The notes under the pieces were generated by a model. That model ran no database searches. It had not been told where the DNA came from and worked only from the letters and a program-made list of their open reading frames with translations. A DNA stretch of 64,000 nt, taken from NCBI GenBank assembly GCA_020186115.1, contig WSYJ01000001.1, forward strand, positions 372,001 to 436,000, read 5' to 3'. Positions within the stretch are counted from its first letter, which is position 1, and each line of letters starts with the position of its first letter. This document shows positions 29,584-39,518 of the stretch, piece by piece. This DNA is from Histomonas meleagridis. Lineage: Eukaryota > Parabasalia > Tritrichomonadida > Dientamoebidae. A program made the translations under genes and the position numbers.

Positions 29584-30560
29584 GTTGAGATTGCAATTTG
29601 AATCAAAATATTTTCACTGAAAAAGTTGTCACACTTTGAATAATCATTCAATAATTTCTACTTTTTCAAGATTATTAGAAAATTTGTGTTGATCTGAAAA
29701 CGATTGTTTTTTTTTTTGATCTCAAATATTGAATAATATCTCAAAAAGCATTTTTTATGACATATTCAATCCATTATAACCCAGTTCGACCGAAATATCT
29801 TGGGACAAACGATACATTTTTTTCTGAAAAAACGATTATTGATCATTGAATTTATTTGTTGATTTTTTTTTAATTTTTGTATATAAGCAAAATGTTTTAT
29901 TTTATCGAATAAATATCGATACGAATGCAATTTGCACATTATCTTGAAATACTGATTTGAAATACGTATCGATTTTGTTTATCTCATATTCCTCATTTCG
30001 AATTTTGTATTTTTGATTCATGTCTTTAATTCAGATTTCAAATATTTTATAATCGGCAACAGAAATTATTTGTAGTCCATATAGAATGATCAATTTTACA
30101 TATTCTTTCAGAATAAATCAATATCCCCTCATTGACGATATCGTTTTCGGAAACGATGTAAGATAATTGTGTGATTTTTATTCGTCCTACTATTCAAATT
30201 TGACTATAACCCCTCGGTTCTTGAACTATATATGAATTAATTGAAGATGAACACACTTATTTTAACCTGGGATTTGCTTATAATCTTTTTTAATTATATA
30301 TTTATTCAATTATACCAAGTTTTTTATAAATAGCTTTCATATATGTATTTTTTATTATCTTTTTATTTCTCCTTGAATTATTATAAACACCTCAGAGATA
30401 CTTGTTTTGTTTAAGCAATAAAATGTTGGTTTCACAAACTAAATTTTTTGGTGCATCAATAATATTCAATTTTACCAGGTAAATCAGTGCACTTATTGTT
30501 TAAGTCATTGATAATTCTTTAAAGAATTTATAAAATTAAATTTTATATTCTTGAAATAAT
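29584..30560. other. Intergenic
   Basis: AT-rich with T-runs (for example near 29707-29719). No gene, RNA or repeat supported. It may include one end of the ISXO2-type element. Confidence 0.4.
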
Positions 30561-30792
30561 TTGTAAATATCATTTTTTCTCTTTGAAGAAGCAAGCATAA
30601 GCGCTGTTTCAAATAAATCAAATAATTTCCAAATATTATTTTAAAATATCACATTATTTAAATTTATTTTATCTTTAGCATTAATATCAATTCCTTCTTG
30701 TTCAAGAAGTAATTTAACTATTTCTGTATGACCTTTTTCAGATGCCCAAATAAGAAGTGCTGTTTCAAATATTTTATATAATTTCCTTAGCA
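30561..30792 (-). pseudogene. Orphan ankyrin exon/spacer fragment
   Basis: Minus-strand reading gives part of a spacer (GAAACAG), one ankyrin block (about 30760-30673, WASEKGHTEIVKLLLEQEG), a 69-bp spacer (30672-30604) and the start of a second block (ALMLASS). The spacer has the same length and near-identical sequence to the 69-bp spacer at 2267-2335, including its ATAAAATAAATTT start. The copy is truncated on both sides and not attached to a gene. Confidence 0.75.
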
Positions 30793-31156
30793 TGGCCAAC
30801 ATAATATAGTTGATCAGAAATAAAGGATTTTTTTATTTTGGTTACTAAGGAAATATTTGGAAAAACTGACAAGAAAAATTTCATTTGAAGATTTATTCAA
30901 AAGAAAGCAAAATCAAAAGCTTAACGAAAATAATATAAATTATAAATTGATTTTGACTTCCTTTGATAGAAGTTGTATTGAAGTTTATGTTTTTAAATAT
31001 TTTATTATATAAGTGACATGATTAACTTTTTCACAACAGTTCGACCAATTCATATTTTTGTAAACAAAAAGTGCAGCTCCTTTAAACGTATTTTTCCGAA
31101 AGAAAAATAAACCATTGAAACATATCCGAGTAAAGCCATTCAATTTTAAAAACTAA
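30793..31156. other. Intergenic, 5' flank of the TBL1-like gene
   Basis: AT-rich. A TTCAATTTT word lies about 20 bp before the start at 31157. Nothing else recognised. Confidence 0.4.
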
Positions 31157-32533
31157 ATGTCCATCTCCAGCGATGAAATCAACTTTTTAATCCAACGATA
31201 TTTCTATGAATGTGGCTTCGAACATTCTCTTTACACCTTTAATGCAGAATCTACAACAGACTTATCAAATATGAACGGATCTCAAATCCCGCCAGGTGCA
31301 CTTATTACACTACTTCAAAAAGGGCTTCTTTACATTCAACTTGAGAAAGAAATCCAATCACAGCACAAAGGTGGAGCAGCTTATAATGCTCAATTAACTT
31401 TACTTGATGCAGCACTTCGTGAAGGATCTGTTCTCCCAAGGAAACCAGAAGCACCTTCACACGATTCACATGATTCTGTTTCCATTCATCTTGATCATTC
31501 AAACTCAATTCTTCTTGCTGAACATACCAAAGATGCCTTATGTTGTTCTTGGTCTTTCGACAGCAAATTCTTAGCCACCGGATCTTCAGATAACACTGCA
31601 ATCATTTGGGATGTTTCCAATCCAGATTCCATCACCAGTTGTATTCTCCAACATAATTCTTCATCTCCAAGCCAAGTATCCTCATTGGACTGGTCTCCTA
31701 AGGCTCTTTTCCTTGCTACTGGGTGCTCTGATGGCACTCTTCACATTTGGAATAGCAGTGGCGAAGAACTTAATTCCGTCAAAAGTAATACTGATCAAGA
31801 ACTTCAATCTATCCATGTTGTTAAATTTGACCCAAGTGGAGAACGTATTTTGTATGGCAATGATACCTCCATAGGAATTGTCTCAACTGAATCAGGTGAT
31901 ATCTTATCCACAATTACATGTAAACATAATGCAATTTTAGATGCATCATGGAAGAACGAATCCGTTTATGCTGTTGGTTGTGATGATGGATTTGTTCTCA
32001 TCTTCGACCCTGAGGTAAACAACGGGAAAATCCTCGAAATGGCGGGTCATAACGAGACAGTAAACGGTGTCTCGTGGAGTTTAAACGGCGAATTTTTAGC
32101 TTCATGCAGCGACGATAAGACGATACGTCTTTGGAAGGATGGAAACTCTATCGTTCTAAAGGGGCACACCAATCCCGTTTATGCTGTCAGATGGAATGAA
32201 AAAGGAATTCTTGCTTCTGCTTCATTTGATAACACATTGAGAATATGGGACCCACAAAATGGAACTTGTCTGCATACTTTACAAAGTCATACAATGCAAA
32301 TTTACGCAATATGTTTTTCACCAGATGGTGAACTTATAGCTTCTGGTAGCGCTGATCAGAGTATTAAGGTATGGAGAGTGTCAGATGGAAAGCTGTTGTG
32401 CACATGTATGGGTACACAAGGAATATTTGATGTGCAAATGGACAAATTAGGAAATTACATTTCTGTTTGTTTTGTTGGAGGCAATGTAGCTTTAATTCCA
32501 ACAGCAAACTTGCACCTGGGTGCTAATGAATAA
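31157..32533 (+). CDS. TBL1/Ebi-like LisH and WD40 protein
   Basis: 458 residues. The N-terminus MSISSDEINFLIQRYFYECG is nearly the TBL1/TBL1XR1 start and forms a LisH dimerisation motif (about residues 4-36). Residues about 120-455 are WD40 repeats, several ending in WD, IWN, LWK or VWR (for example SDNTAIIWDVS, SDDKTIRLWKDG, SADQSIKVWRVS). In animals TBL1 is a subunit of the N-CoR/SMRT-HDAC3 corepressor; in yeast the relative Sif2 is in the SET3 complex. A nuclear histone-deacetylase complex is the likely setting here, by inference. Length is somewhat below human TBL1 because the F-box-like linker is short. Confidence 0.88.
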   Translation: MSISSDEINFLIQRYFYECGFEHSLYTFNAESTTDLSNMNGSQIPPGALITLLQKGLLYIQLEKEIQSQHKGGAAYNAQLTLLDAALREGSVLPRKPEAPSHDSHDSVSIHLDHSNSILLAEHTKDALCCSWSFDSKFLATGSSDNTAIIWDVSNPDSITSCILQHNSSSPSQVSSLDWSPKALFLATGCSDGTLHIWNSSGEELNSVKSNTDQELQSIHVVKFDPSGERILYGNDTSIGIVSTESGDILSTITCKHNAILDASWKNESVYAVGCDDGFVLIFDPEVNNGKILEMAGHNETVNGVSWSLNGEFLASCSDDKTIRLWKDGNSIVLKGHTNPVYAVRWNEKGILASASFDNTLRIWDPQNGTCLHTLQSHTMQIYAICFSPDGELIASGSADQSIKVWRVSDGKLLCTCMGTQGIFDVQMDKLGNYISVCFVGGNVALIPTANLHLGANE

Positions 32534-32769
32534 GTATTGTAAAACATACAACAATTTTAAATTTTACATTCACTTTGAAAATCCATAATTTCATGATATG
32601 TAATAACATTTGTTATCCTTTTGAGCGACATTTTTTGTTTTTTAGTTTTTTATCCGAAATTATTTTCCAATTAATTAATTAAAATTTTGATGAAAAACAC
32701 CAAATTAAATGGACCCAAAACAATGACTAATTTTTATGTATAATGAAATTATCGAAAACAATAGTTTAT
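32534..32769. other. Convergent intergenic spacer
   Basis: About 240 bp between two gene 3' ends. AT-rich; nothing recognised. Confidence 0.4.
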
Positions 32770-34188
32770 TCATTCGATATTGAAGCAATTTCTATACCTC
32801 CTCAGCCTATTAGCATGTACTTGTAGTGTTGTATTTAACTTTAACCTTTGTAATCTTAAGTCGCATTGACCAAGAGTTGATTGCATGAAAGAAAGTTTTT
32901 TGGCAAGTAAATCCGATTCATCAGCCTTTCTTTGTGCCATTATCTGAAGTTCATTTTGGAGTGCTTCGAGTTCCATTTGGCTACCACCATCTGCAATTTT
33001 TGTAATTTCACTCTTCAACTTTTCGATGACTCTTTTCAATTTCAAGATTTTACGCTTTGTCTCACCTAAAGGCATCTTATCTAATTCAGCATTCAATTGT
33101 GCTATTCTTTTTCTCATTGCTAGTGATGCTTTTTGGTTTTGAAGCTCATAAGTTGATTTAAGTGCATTCGATTCGGCGGTTTTGATCGTTTTAATCTTTT
33201 GATGTTCAGAAATTTCGTCTCGAAGCGTTTGGAGAGCCTCACGTTTCTTTACAAGATCAAGAAGATCAACAATGTTTTCGGGACTTTCATCTGATGATAT
33301 TTTAGAATCAGTAATATTGATGATTTTTTGCTTGAGAATTGTAAGCTTGGCTTCTAACTGTTGAACTGAAAGTTCAGCGTTTGCATCCTTCTGCATTTCA
33401 TTGACAAGTTCGCTTTGGCGTTGTTTAAGAGATTGAATTGATTCTTGAAGTTGCTTTATGGAATTTTGCGAGCTGAGAAGTTCGGCATCGAGTGATTTAC
33501 GCTTGTTAACTTCGTTCTGGTATTGAGCCTTAATTTCTGATTGACGATCTTCAATTTTGAAATTTGTGCGAGAATTAAGTTCTTCAATCTCTTTTGTTTT
33601 AGATTCAATTGTTTGCCGAAGATTCGAAGCTTGAGATTTCAGTTTTTCTAGTTCTTCTTGGAGTGATTTTTCTTTGGATAATAATTGAGCCATATTGTCA
33701 GAAGGTTGCTGGGCTTGCGGTTGTGCTGGAGCTGGCTTCTTTGCTGGGCTCACAATTTCTTCCAATACTGATTGTATTTGGTTCTGATAGGATTTATCAA
33801 GAGAACGAATTGCAGATATGGTGTTTTTCTTGTTAGGTGCCTTAATTGCATAGTACAATAAAAACTTAAGGAACTTGTAAAGCTCTCCTTGATCCTTTTT
33901 CCGTGCAATTTTAGACATATCAACTGTCATCTCAATTCCATTTTCTTTTAATAAAGGTGATATGCGAGATGCAATTAACCTGAGATTCATCAGCATGTTA
34001 ACCCAGCTATTATCTGCTATTTTTTTTAGTAATTTAGGATCAATTGTGTCATTTGAAACAGAATTATATACCTGGGAAATTGCAACTCCATCGAGAAGAA
34101 CAAATGGATCTTGTAAAAATTCTTTGTTTTCTGGATTAAAAGTTGATATCCAATGGAGAATTGCTTCGATTCTCTCCCACTCTGTCAT
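32770..34188 (-). CDS. Hook-like coiled-coil protein
   Basis: 472 residues from ATG 34188. The first 150 residues are helical with WERIEAILHWISTF and FVLLDGVAISQVYN, the pattern of the Hook N-terminal (calponin-homology-like) domain that binds dynein light intermediate chain. From about residue 165 to 465 it is continuous coiled coil (KEKSLQEELEKLKSQASNL and similar). Hook-family proteins link dynein to membrane cargo or to microtubules. Here the coil is shorter than in human HOOK proteins (about 720 residues), and no cargo-binding C-terminus is obvious. A TCATA word abuts the ATG, which would give a leader of only a few bases. Function as a dynein adaptor is inferred. Confidence 0.65.
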   Translation of the reverse strand: MTEWERIEAILHWISTFNPENKEFLQDPFVLLDGVAISQVYNSVSNDTIDPKLLKKIADNSWVNMLMNLRLIASRISPLLKENGIEMTVDMSKIARKKDQGELYKFLKFLLYYAIKAPNKKNTISAIRSLDKSYQNQIQSVLEEIVSPAKKPAPAQPQAQQPSDNMAQLLSKEKSLQEELEKLKSQASNLRQTIESKTKEIEELNSRTNFKIEDRQSEIKAQYQNEVNKRKSLDAELLSSQNSIKQLQESIQSLKQRQSELVNEMQKDANAELSVQQLEAKLTILKQKIINITDSKISSDESPENIVDLLDLVKKREALQTLRDEISEHQKIKTIKTAESNALKSTYELQNQKASLAMRKRIAQLNAELDKMPLGETKRKILKLKRVIEKLKSEITKIADGGSQMELEALQNELQIMAQRKADESDLLAKKLSFMQSTLGQCDLRLQRLKLNTTLQVHANRLRRYRNCFNIE

Positions 34189-34193
34189 TATGA
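34189..34193 (-). promoter_or_regulatory. Initiator-like TCATA abutting the Hook-like start
   Basis: Minus-strand TCATA directly followed by ATG 34188. It fits TCA-Y-(T/A). A second candidate, TCACAT, lies a few bases further upstream. Confidence 0.3.
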
Positions 34194-34504
34194 AATGTTA
34201 TGTGAAAAGTTTTTATTTTTATCAAAAAACTAATTAAATGACAATTTAATGAAATTATGAAGTTTGGTATTATAACTTACGTGACAATGAAGTATGTTGG
34301 ATAAAATTTGACTGTGAATACCTAAAACAAATGATGGTATAGATTGTCATACAATGCTTCAGTAATAAAAAAATTCTAAAAGGTGAATAAATAGTGATAA
34401 AAATACTATGTCAAATTTTAAAAGATGTGAAGATGAAAGGGATAATATAATGAAGCTTTTGGATCAATCATACATGCATCACTTTTGTGTTAATGAACAA
34501 TTAG

Positions 34505-34725
34505 TCGAAAAAATCAAGAATAAATAAAGAATGAACAAATAAATGCATTAATGACTGAATAAAGAATGAACAAATGAATAAGGAATAAATGAACAATTGA
34601 ATGAATTAATGAATGAATAAAGAACTAATGAATGACTTAATTAATGAATAAATGAATAAAGAATAAATGAACTAATTAAAATGAATCAATAAAAAAAGAA
34701 TAAACTAATAAATTAATGAATTATA
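34505..34725. repeat. Degenerate AATG/AATA microsatellite
   Basis: About 220 bp of imperfect tetranucleotide repeats (AATGAATAAATGAACAA style). They lie just beyond the 3' end of the broken eS6 gene, in the 600-bp gap before the Hook-like gene. No gene in this gap. Confidence 0.8.
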
Positions 34726-34789
34726 ATTATAAATCTACAAATTTGTTGAAAATGTATTTTAATTTTATATAACATTTTATTTACAGCAA

Positions 34790-35447
34790 TCAGGTTCCAA
34801 TCTCGTTATTAAGCATTTGATCAAGCAAAGCTTTATATGCTTCAGCTTTCTTTACAGCCGCATCCTTCCGTGCCTTCTTCTCCTTCAGGAACTTGGCTTT
34901 GCGTGCGAGGCGGCGCGGTGTGATTAAGCGTTGGATTATTTGTTGCGTGAATTTGCCTGGCTTAACTTCTCTGCGAAGAACAAGTTTAGTGACGTCAGCC
35001 TTTTTATCAGCGTAAAAGATTGCTCTGATCCTTGTTGCACGCTTTGGACCTTAACGAAGCGGAACTATTTTATGTAAGTCCTTCGATTTCAGCATCTCCT
35101 TTCTTGAGAACAATAAGATGAAGAGCTGATATTTCAGATGAAATAACGCAGCCACCAACTGCCTTTTTCTTGCGTTCGCCATCCTTTCGTGGACGATAGC
35201 ATGATGTGCCAGCACGAAGAAGAAGACGAACACGACGTGGAGTAAGAACGCCTTGCTTCATTGGGAAACCTTGTTTATCAAATCCGCCGCCAAGACGGAA
35301 AAGATAACCTGCAAATTGTTGACTAAGGATAGAACCATCAATATCTTGACCTAGACGATGATCATAAAGACAATTAAGATTTACTGGATCTTCGAAATCA
35401 ATGCAAATTTGCGTTCCATGATCTGGATAAGCTAAAGTAAGTCTCAT
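34790..35447 (-). pseudogene. RPS6: Ribosomal protein eS6, broken by a frameshift and a stop
   Basis: From ATG 35447 the frame encodes MRLTLAYPDHGTQICIDFED, DKQGFPMKQGVLTPRRVRLL, SCYRPRKDGERKKKAVGGC and ILKKGDAEIEGLT-like sequence, all matching eS6, then stops at 35072-35070. One base out of register the protein continues (KIVPLR), meets TAA at 35053-35051 and then stays open for 86 more codons (GPKRATRIRAIFYADKK ... NNEIGT) to 34790. In intact eS6 the segment reads through from GLTD to GPKRA. So there are two lesions close together: a one-base register change and a nonsense codon where a Lys or Leu codon is expected. A sequencing or assembly error is possible, as is a dead copy with an intact paralogue elsewhere. 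Confidence 0.85.
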
Positions 35448-35732
35448 CTGATCAGCAAAACCAAGGATCAATTTGTAAATATATTTATTTTATGTGAAAC
35501 TTGCATCATGACTACAATACCTTTTTATTCATTATTGTAATACACTAATAAATTATTTTTTTAATACAAATAAAAATCTTTTAAGGTATTAATGATTATT
35601 TAATATTTGTTTATTGAATTTTTGCAAAATGTTGATTTTTTAATTTTCATTTGAGCCTTATTTTTGATGAAACAAAAAAATGCGTTGTGTATTAGGCATT
35701 TTATTCTTGGGTAATAATATGTTTATTAAAAT
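35448..35732. other. Intergenic, 5' flank of eS6
   Basis: About 285 AT-rich bases between the eS6 start and the 3' end of the LisH gene. No distinctive motif. Confidence 0.4.
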
Positions 35733-36110
35733 TTATTGAAGATTTTTTGCGAGTTGAGGTAATACAGACTTAGGTTCTTTTCCCTGAAAGCGTGCTTCTA
35801 GCGCTTCCTCTCCTTGTTGGAGTATGTCTGAATTAACTTCTTCATTCAGAACAGAAATAACATTTTTTAATCCAAGTGATTCTAAGTAACTTGCCGCAGC
35901 TGCAAGTGCCATTGGAATGTTTGGGTTGTCTGGAAGTGTTCTATGAAATTTTTCGAATGCAGAATTTGTTTCATCATTCATAAGTTCCTGTGTGCACAAA
36001 AGAACAGCTGCTCTCATTTTGTCTCTTACTTTTTGATATTCAGGATCTTTTTCCAATTCTTTAGAAAGTATAGCTAAATCTTCTTGTGATAATCCTAGTT
36101 CGAGCGACAT
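35733..36110 (-). CDS. FOP/CEP20-like LisH protein
   Basis: 125 residues from ATG 36110; the reading to 36173 would begin at TTG. KVRDKMRAAVLLCTQEL followed by YLESLGLKNVISVLNEEVN fits the FOP/CEP43-CEP20 N-terminal dimerisation domain, a LisH-like helical pair. Family members are small centrosomal or basal-body proteins needed for ciliogenesis, consistent with a flagellate that also has IFT140 in this window. Length is near CEP20/FOPNL (about 170 residues) but shorter. The family call is moderate because the motif is short and helical. Confidence 0.55.
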   Translation of the reverse strand: MSLELGLSQEDLAILSKELEKDPEYQKVRDKMRAAVLLCTQELMNDETNSAFEKFHRTLPDNPNIPMALAAAASYLESLGLKNVISVLNEEVNSDILQQGEEALEARFQGKEPKSVLPQLAKNLQ

Positions 36111-36579
36111 TTTGTAAACGATTTGTTGTATCGTTTTTTCGGGCACCCCAATCAAAAAAATTTTTGGGGACAAGAATATTGTATATACAAGTGCATTTAT
36201 TGTTGCTCTTGTTATGTTTATCAGAACTAATAATTCTTTTTTAACCTGATTTTAATTTAATCATGAAATTTCTAAAATTTCATTGAATACGTGTATCTTC
36301 GAACTAAAGATTGATCTTCAAGGAAAAGATTGTGAAAAAGAATCTATGTAATTGTTCGTTATCCAATTCATAATTTTCATATCTGTTTTTTTTGTTGAAA
36401 AAACCATATCATCAAACGATTATTATTTATTCAATTCGATTTTTTTCTATAGTTTATATATGATTGGATAATTATTTTGAAAACAACACGGTTTCATAGA
36501 AAAAAATATCTCAAATGTTATCGGGCCACAACATTCAACCGTTTTACTATCGAACCGTTAAAATTGGCTAATTGTTCAA
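36111..36579. other. Divergent intergenic region with two AACCGTT words
   Basis: Separates the LisH gene (minus) from the ArfGAP gene (plus). AACCGTT occurs at 36537-36543 and 36553-36559, within 45 bp of the ArfGAP start. Such words resemble Myb-binding sites. Regulatory function is inferred. Confidence 0.4.
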
Positions 36580-37935
36580 ATGACAACAGCATTAGCGAAG
36601 CAGCATCAAAAGATCCTCAGAATGCTCATGAGGAGTCCTAGCAACAAAAAGTGTGCTGACTGTGGAGAGCAGTGCGCTGTTAACGTTGATACCACTCATG
36701 GAATTTTTGTATGTACAAATTGCAGTGGAATTCATCGTGAGTTTGGAGACCGAATTAAAAGCGTTTCGATGGCAGCTTTTACGCAAGATGAAATTAGCCT
36801 TCTTCAAAAGCAAACTAACGAAGACTTCAATAAAATTTGGATGGCTAAGTGGAAGCCTGAGGATTGTCCACTTCCTCTTAACGCAGATGACAACAGACGT
36901 CGTGCATTTTTAACTGCTAAGTATCAAGAAAAGAGATGGTATTCAAAGCGAGCTGCAAGCCAACAAAATAGTTCTCAACAGCAACAGCAATCACAAGGAC
37001 ATTCAGGAAGGCATCAAGGAGGTTTCCAGCAACAACAAAATCAAGGAGATTTCAATGGCGGATTTTCAAATCAAAATCAACAACCACAACAACAACAAAA
37101 TCAATCAGGTGGATGGTCACCATTTGGAAATCAACAACAACAACAGCCACAACAGCAACAACAAGGTGGAGGTGGTGATTTACTCGATTTTGATTTCGGA
37201 CCACCAACTCCTGCTCAAGAAAAAGCACAACAACAACAGTCACAACACCAAAGCCTTCTTGATCTTATTGGTCTCATGGATGAACCTCAACAACCAAATC
37301 CAAATATGCGCCAACAAGGATTTGGTAACCAAGGAGGATTTGGAAACCAAGGGTTCGGCAATCAGAACCAAGGATTCGGTAACCAGGGAGGATTTGGTGG
37401 CCAAAATCAAGGATTTGGTCAGCAACCAAATCAGGGATTCGGAAACCAGAATCAAGGATTTGGTCAGCCAAACCAAGGATATGGAAACCAGAACCAGGGA
37501 TTTGGTAACCAGGGAGGATTTGGTGGCCAGAATCAAGGATATAACCAACAACAGAACAGAGGATTCGGTAACCAAGGAGGATTCGGTCAACAACAGAACC
37601 AAGGATTCGGCGGTCAGAACCAGGGATTTGGTAATCAGAACCAAGGATTTGGACAACCAAATAATCAAGGATTTGGTAACCAAAATCAAGGGTTCGGGCA
37701 GAACCAGGGATTCGGTAATCAGAACCAAGGATTTGGACAACCCAGAAATCAAGGATTTGGTAATCAGAATCAAGGATTTGGACAAAACCAAAACCAAGGA
37801 TTTGGACAACCATCAAACCAAGGATTTGGTAATCAAAATCAAGGATTTGGACAACCATCAAATCAAGGATTTGGTAACCAAAACCAAAATCGCCAGCAGC
37901 CACAGAACAATGACTTCTTTGGTCTTGGCTTCTAG
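36580..37935 (+). CDS. ArfGAP with long Gln/Asn/Gly-rich FGNQ tail
   Basis: 451 residues. The ArfGAP zinc finger has Cys25, Cys28, Cys45 and Cys48 (CX2CX16CX2C) and the arginine finger in CSGIHR (Arg53), so GTPase activation of Arf on Golgi or endocytic membranes is expected. After residue about 128 the protein becomes low complexity: poly-Gln, then from about 245 to the end more than twenty GFGNQNQ-type repeats. The tail is like that of AGFG/HRB or prion-like domains and could drive condensation or bind EH-type or clathrin partners; DLLDFDFG near residue 205 and LLDLIGLMDE near 228 resemble clathrin- and adaptor-binding boxes. The role of the tail is inference. Confidence 0.9.
   Translation: MTTALAKQHQKILRMLMRSPSNKKCADCGEQCAVNVDTTHGIFVCTNCSGIHREFGDRIKSVSMAAFTQDEISLLQKQTNEDFNKIWMAKWKPEDCPLPLNADDNRRRAFLTAKYQEKRWYSKRAASQQNSSQQQQQSQGHSGRHQGGFQQQQNQGDFNGGFSNQNQQPQQQQNQSGGWSPFGNQQQQQPQQQQQGGGGDLLDFDFGPPTPAQEKAQQQQSQHQSLLDLIGLMDEPQQPNPNMRQQGFGNQGGFGNQGFGNQNQGFGNQGGFGGQNQGFGQQPNQGFGNQNQGFGQPNQGYGNQNQGFGNQGGFGGQNQGYNQQQNRGFGNQGGFGQQQNQGFGGQNQGFGNQNQGFGQPNNQGFGNQNQGFGQNQGFGNQNQGFGQPRNQGFGNQNQGFGQNQNQGFGQPSNQGFGNQNQGFGQPSNQGFGNQNQNRQQPQNNDFFGLGF
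37316..37880 (+). repeat. GGATTTGGTAACCAAAAC-type coding tandem repeat
   Basis: Roughly 18-24 bp units encoding GFGNQNQ inside the ArfGAP gene. The repeat also keeps two antisense frames open for about 200 codons, which are artefacts. Confidence 0.85.
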
Positions 37936-39518
37936 TTATTAGAGGGACCTAAACCAAAATGAACTAATTTTTTTTTATTTAGCAGTGCATTTGGCTGCTA
38001 ACTTTTTCAATGAGATACACACAATTTATAACGGTTGGATATTCTTTGATTTACAATGGAAAGTGTGATTTTATTTCAATTTTCTGAACTTATTTGGCTG
38101 TGCATGTGCTTGGTTTTCGGTTGCTAACTTTTTCAATGAAAAAACGCGTTTTGTTTCCTTCTTCTTCATCTTCAATATGTTTTATTTCTTGATAATATTT
38201 CAAAAGACAATTCGAAATGATTTTTGCGTGCTAATTTGCAATTTTAGCCATTACAAAGAAAATGAAATTTTAAAAATTTACATATGTGACAAAAGAATTA
38301 TAATGCCCCTTCCAATCATGCAAATACTTTGGTTACAAACAATATTATTTTCTTTGATAATTCTTTGAAAGACTTTATCTTGAAGAAAAACAAATTAACT
38401 TCTGTTCACCAAACATTTCTATTTCATTTCTTTTTAAGACTTTTTACAATTTTTATTGCAATTTAAACTTTAGTTCACAAAAGATGTTTTATAATTTTGA
38501 ACAAACAACCAAATATTTTTCTTTCTTTTCACATTTGCTAATTATTTTTAATTCTTTAATAACATTTTCCAATTTATGTTCTTGTGTAAATTTATTGATT
38601 TATATATTTTTTATTAAAATGTTTTGTTTACAAGAAAAAGCGGATGTTAAATTTATTTTTTTTTGTTATTTATTTTCTTTTTTTCGCATTCGAAACAAAC
38701 TTTTAATGATGAAACATTAAAGAAGATAATTTTGTTCACATATAATGTAAAAGTATTTATTGAATAAAGCTTAAAATTATTTTTGTTGTTTCTTAAATTT
38801 GAAACATTTGCTTCATTACAAGCAAAAGCAAATCAATCGTTAAATTTACCTTTAAGATTGAGATTCAATAATACTTTTGATAAAGAATGTTTTATTGATA
38901 AAATAATTGCATTTAAATACTTGAAATTGTTTCATCCAATTTTTCATTAATAAAGGCTTATATATTCGAAATTGTGATAAATAATATAAAGTTGGCTATT
39001 CAATGAACAGCTGTTCTAAAGCTTTAGTTTTGATCATTTCCTTAATTGCGATTATCGTATTAGATTTTGGTCATTAAATGCCAAAAAAGAAACAAATCAT
39101 AATTTCCACACTTAAATGAATTGAACTTTCAAAGAATGATCAAGAACTTCATACATAAAAAAAATAATTACATTCTGTACAGATATATACTCCATATGAA
39201 ATTTAAAAAGCAATAAAAAATGTGAAATAGAAAGACTTTTACCAAAATTTGGGAAAATGTCAAAACAGTCAAAAACTCATCAGTACGAAAAGGAATTAAT
39301 GATAATGAAACAAATATTTCTTTTAATAATTTGAAATCTAATTTTAATGTTTCTATATATATATTAATAATCAACAATATTTTCTTTTGATAATATGATA
39401 TACCATTTCATTATGGAGCCAAAATTTTCAAATATATTTCATTTGTGTTAGCAAAAATGTGATAAAATATTTAAAAATAATAATATTATTAATAAATCAG
39501 TTTATTTAAAACATAAAT
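37936..39518. other. Convergent intergenic region
   Basis: About 1.6 kb, T-rich on the plus strand, between the 3' ends of the ArfGAP and IFT140 genes. A few short open stretches (about 38177-38368 and 38484-38720) are low-complexity Phe/Ile/Leu strings with no recognisable domain. I see no RNA gene. Confidence 0.5.

Noticed and set aside
35051..35075. An intron to explain the eS6 break
   Set aside because: No GTAT or TAACTYCAG signature, and the bases between the two lesions still encode conserved eS6 residues.
37240..37903. Two long antisense open frames of about 190-210 codons opposite the ArfGAP tail
   Set aside because: They arise from the repetitive GGATTTGGTAACCAAAAC sequence, have low-complexity translations and no start context. 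The sense protein has a clear ArfGAP domain.
38177..38720. Two short plus-strand open frames in the convergent gap after the ArfGAP
   Set aside because: T-rich sequence gives Phe/Leu/Ile strings. No motif or conserved start.
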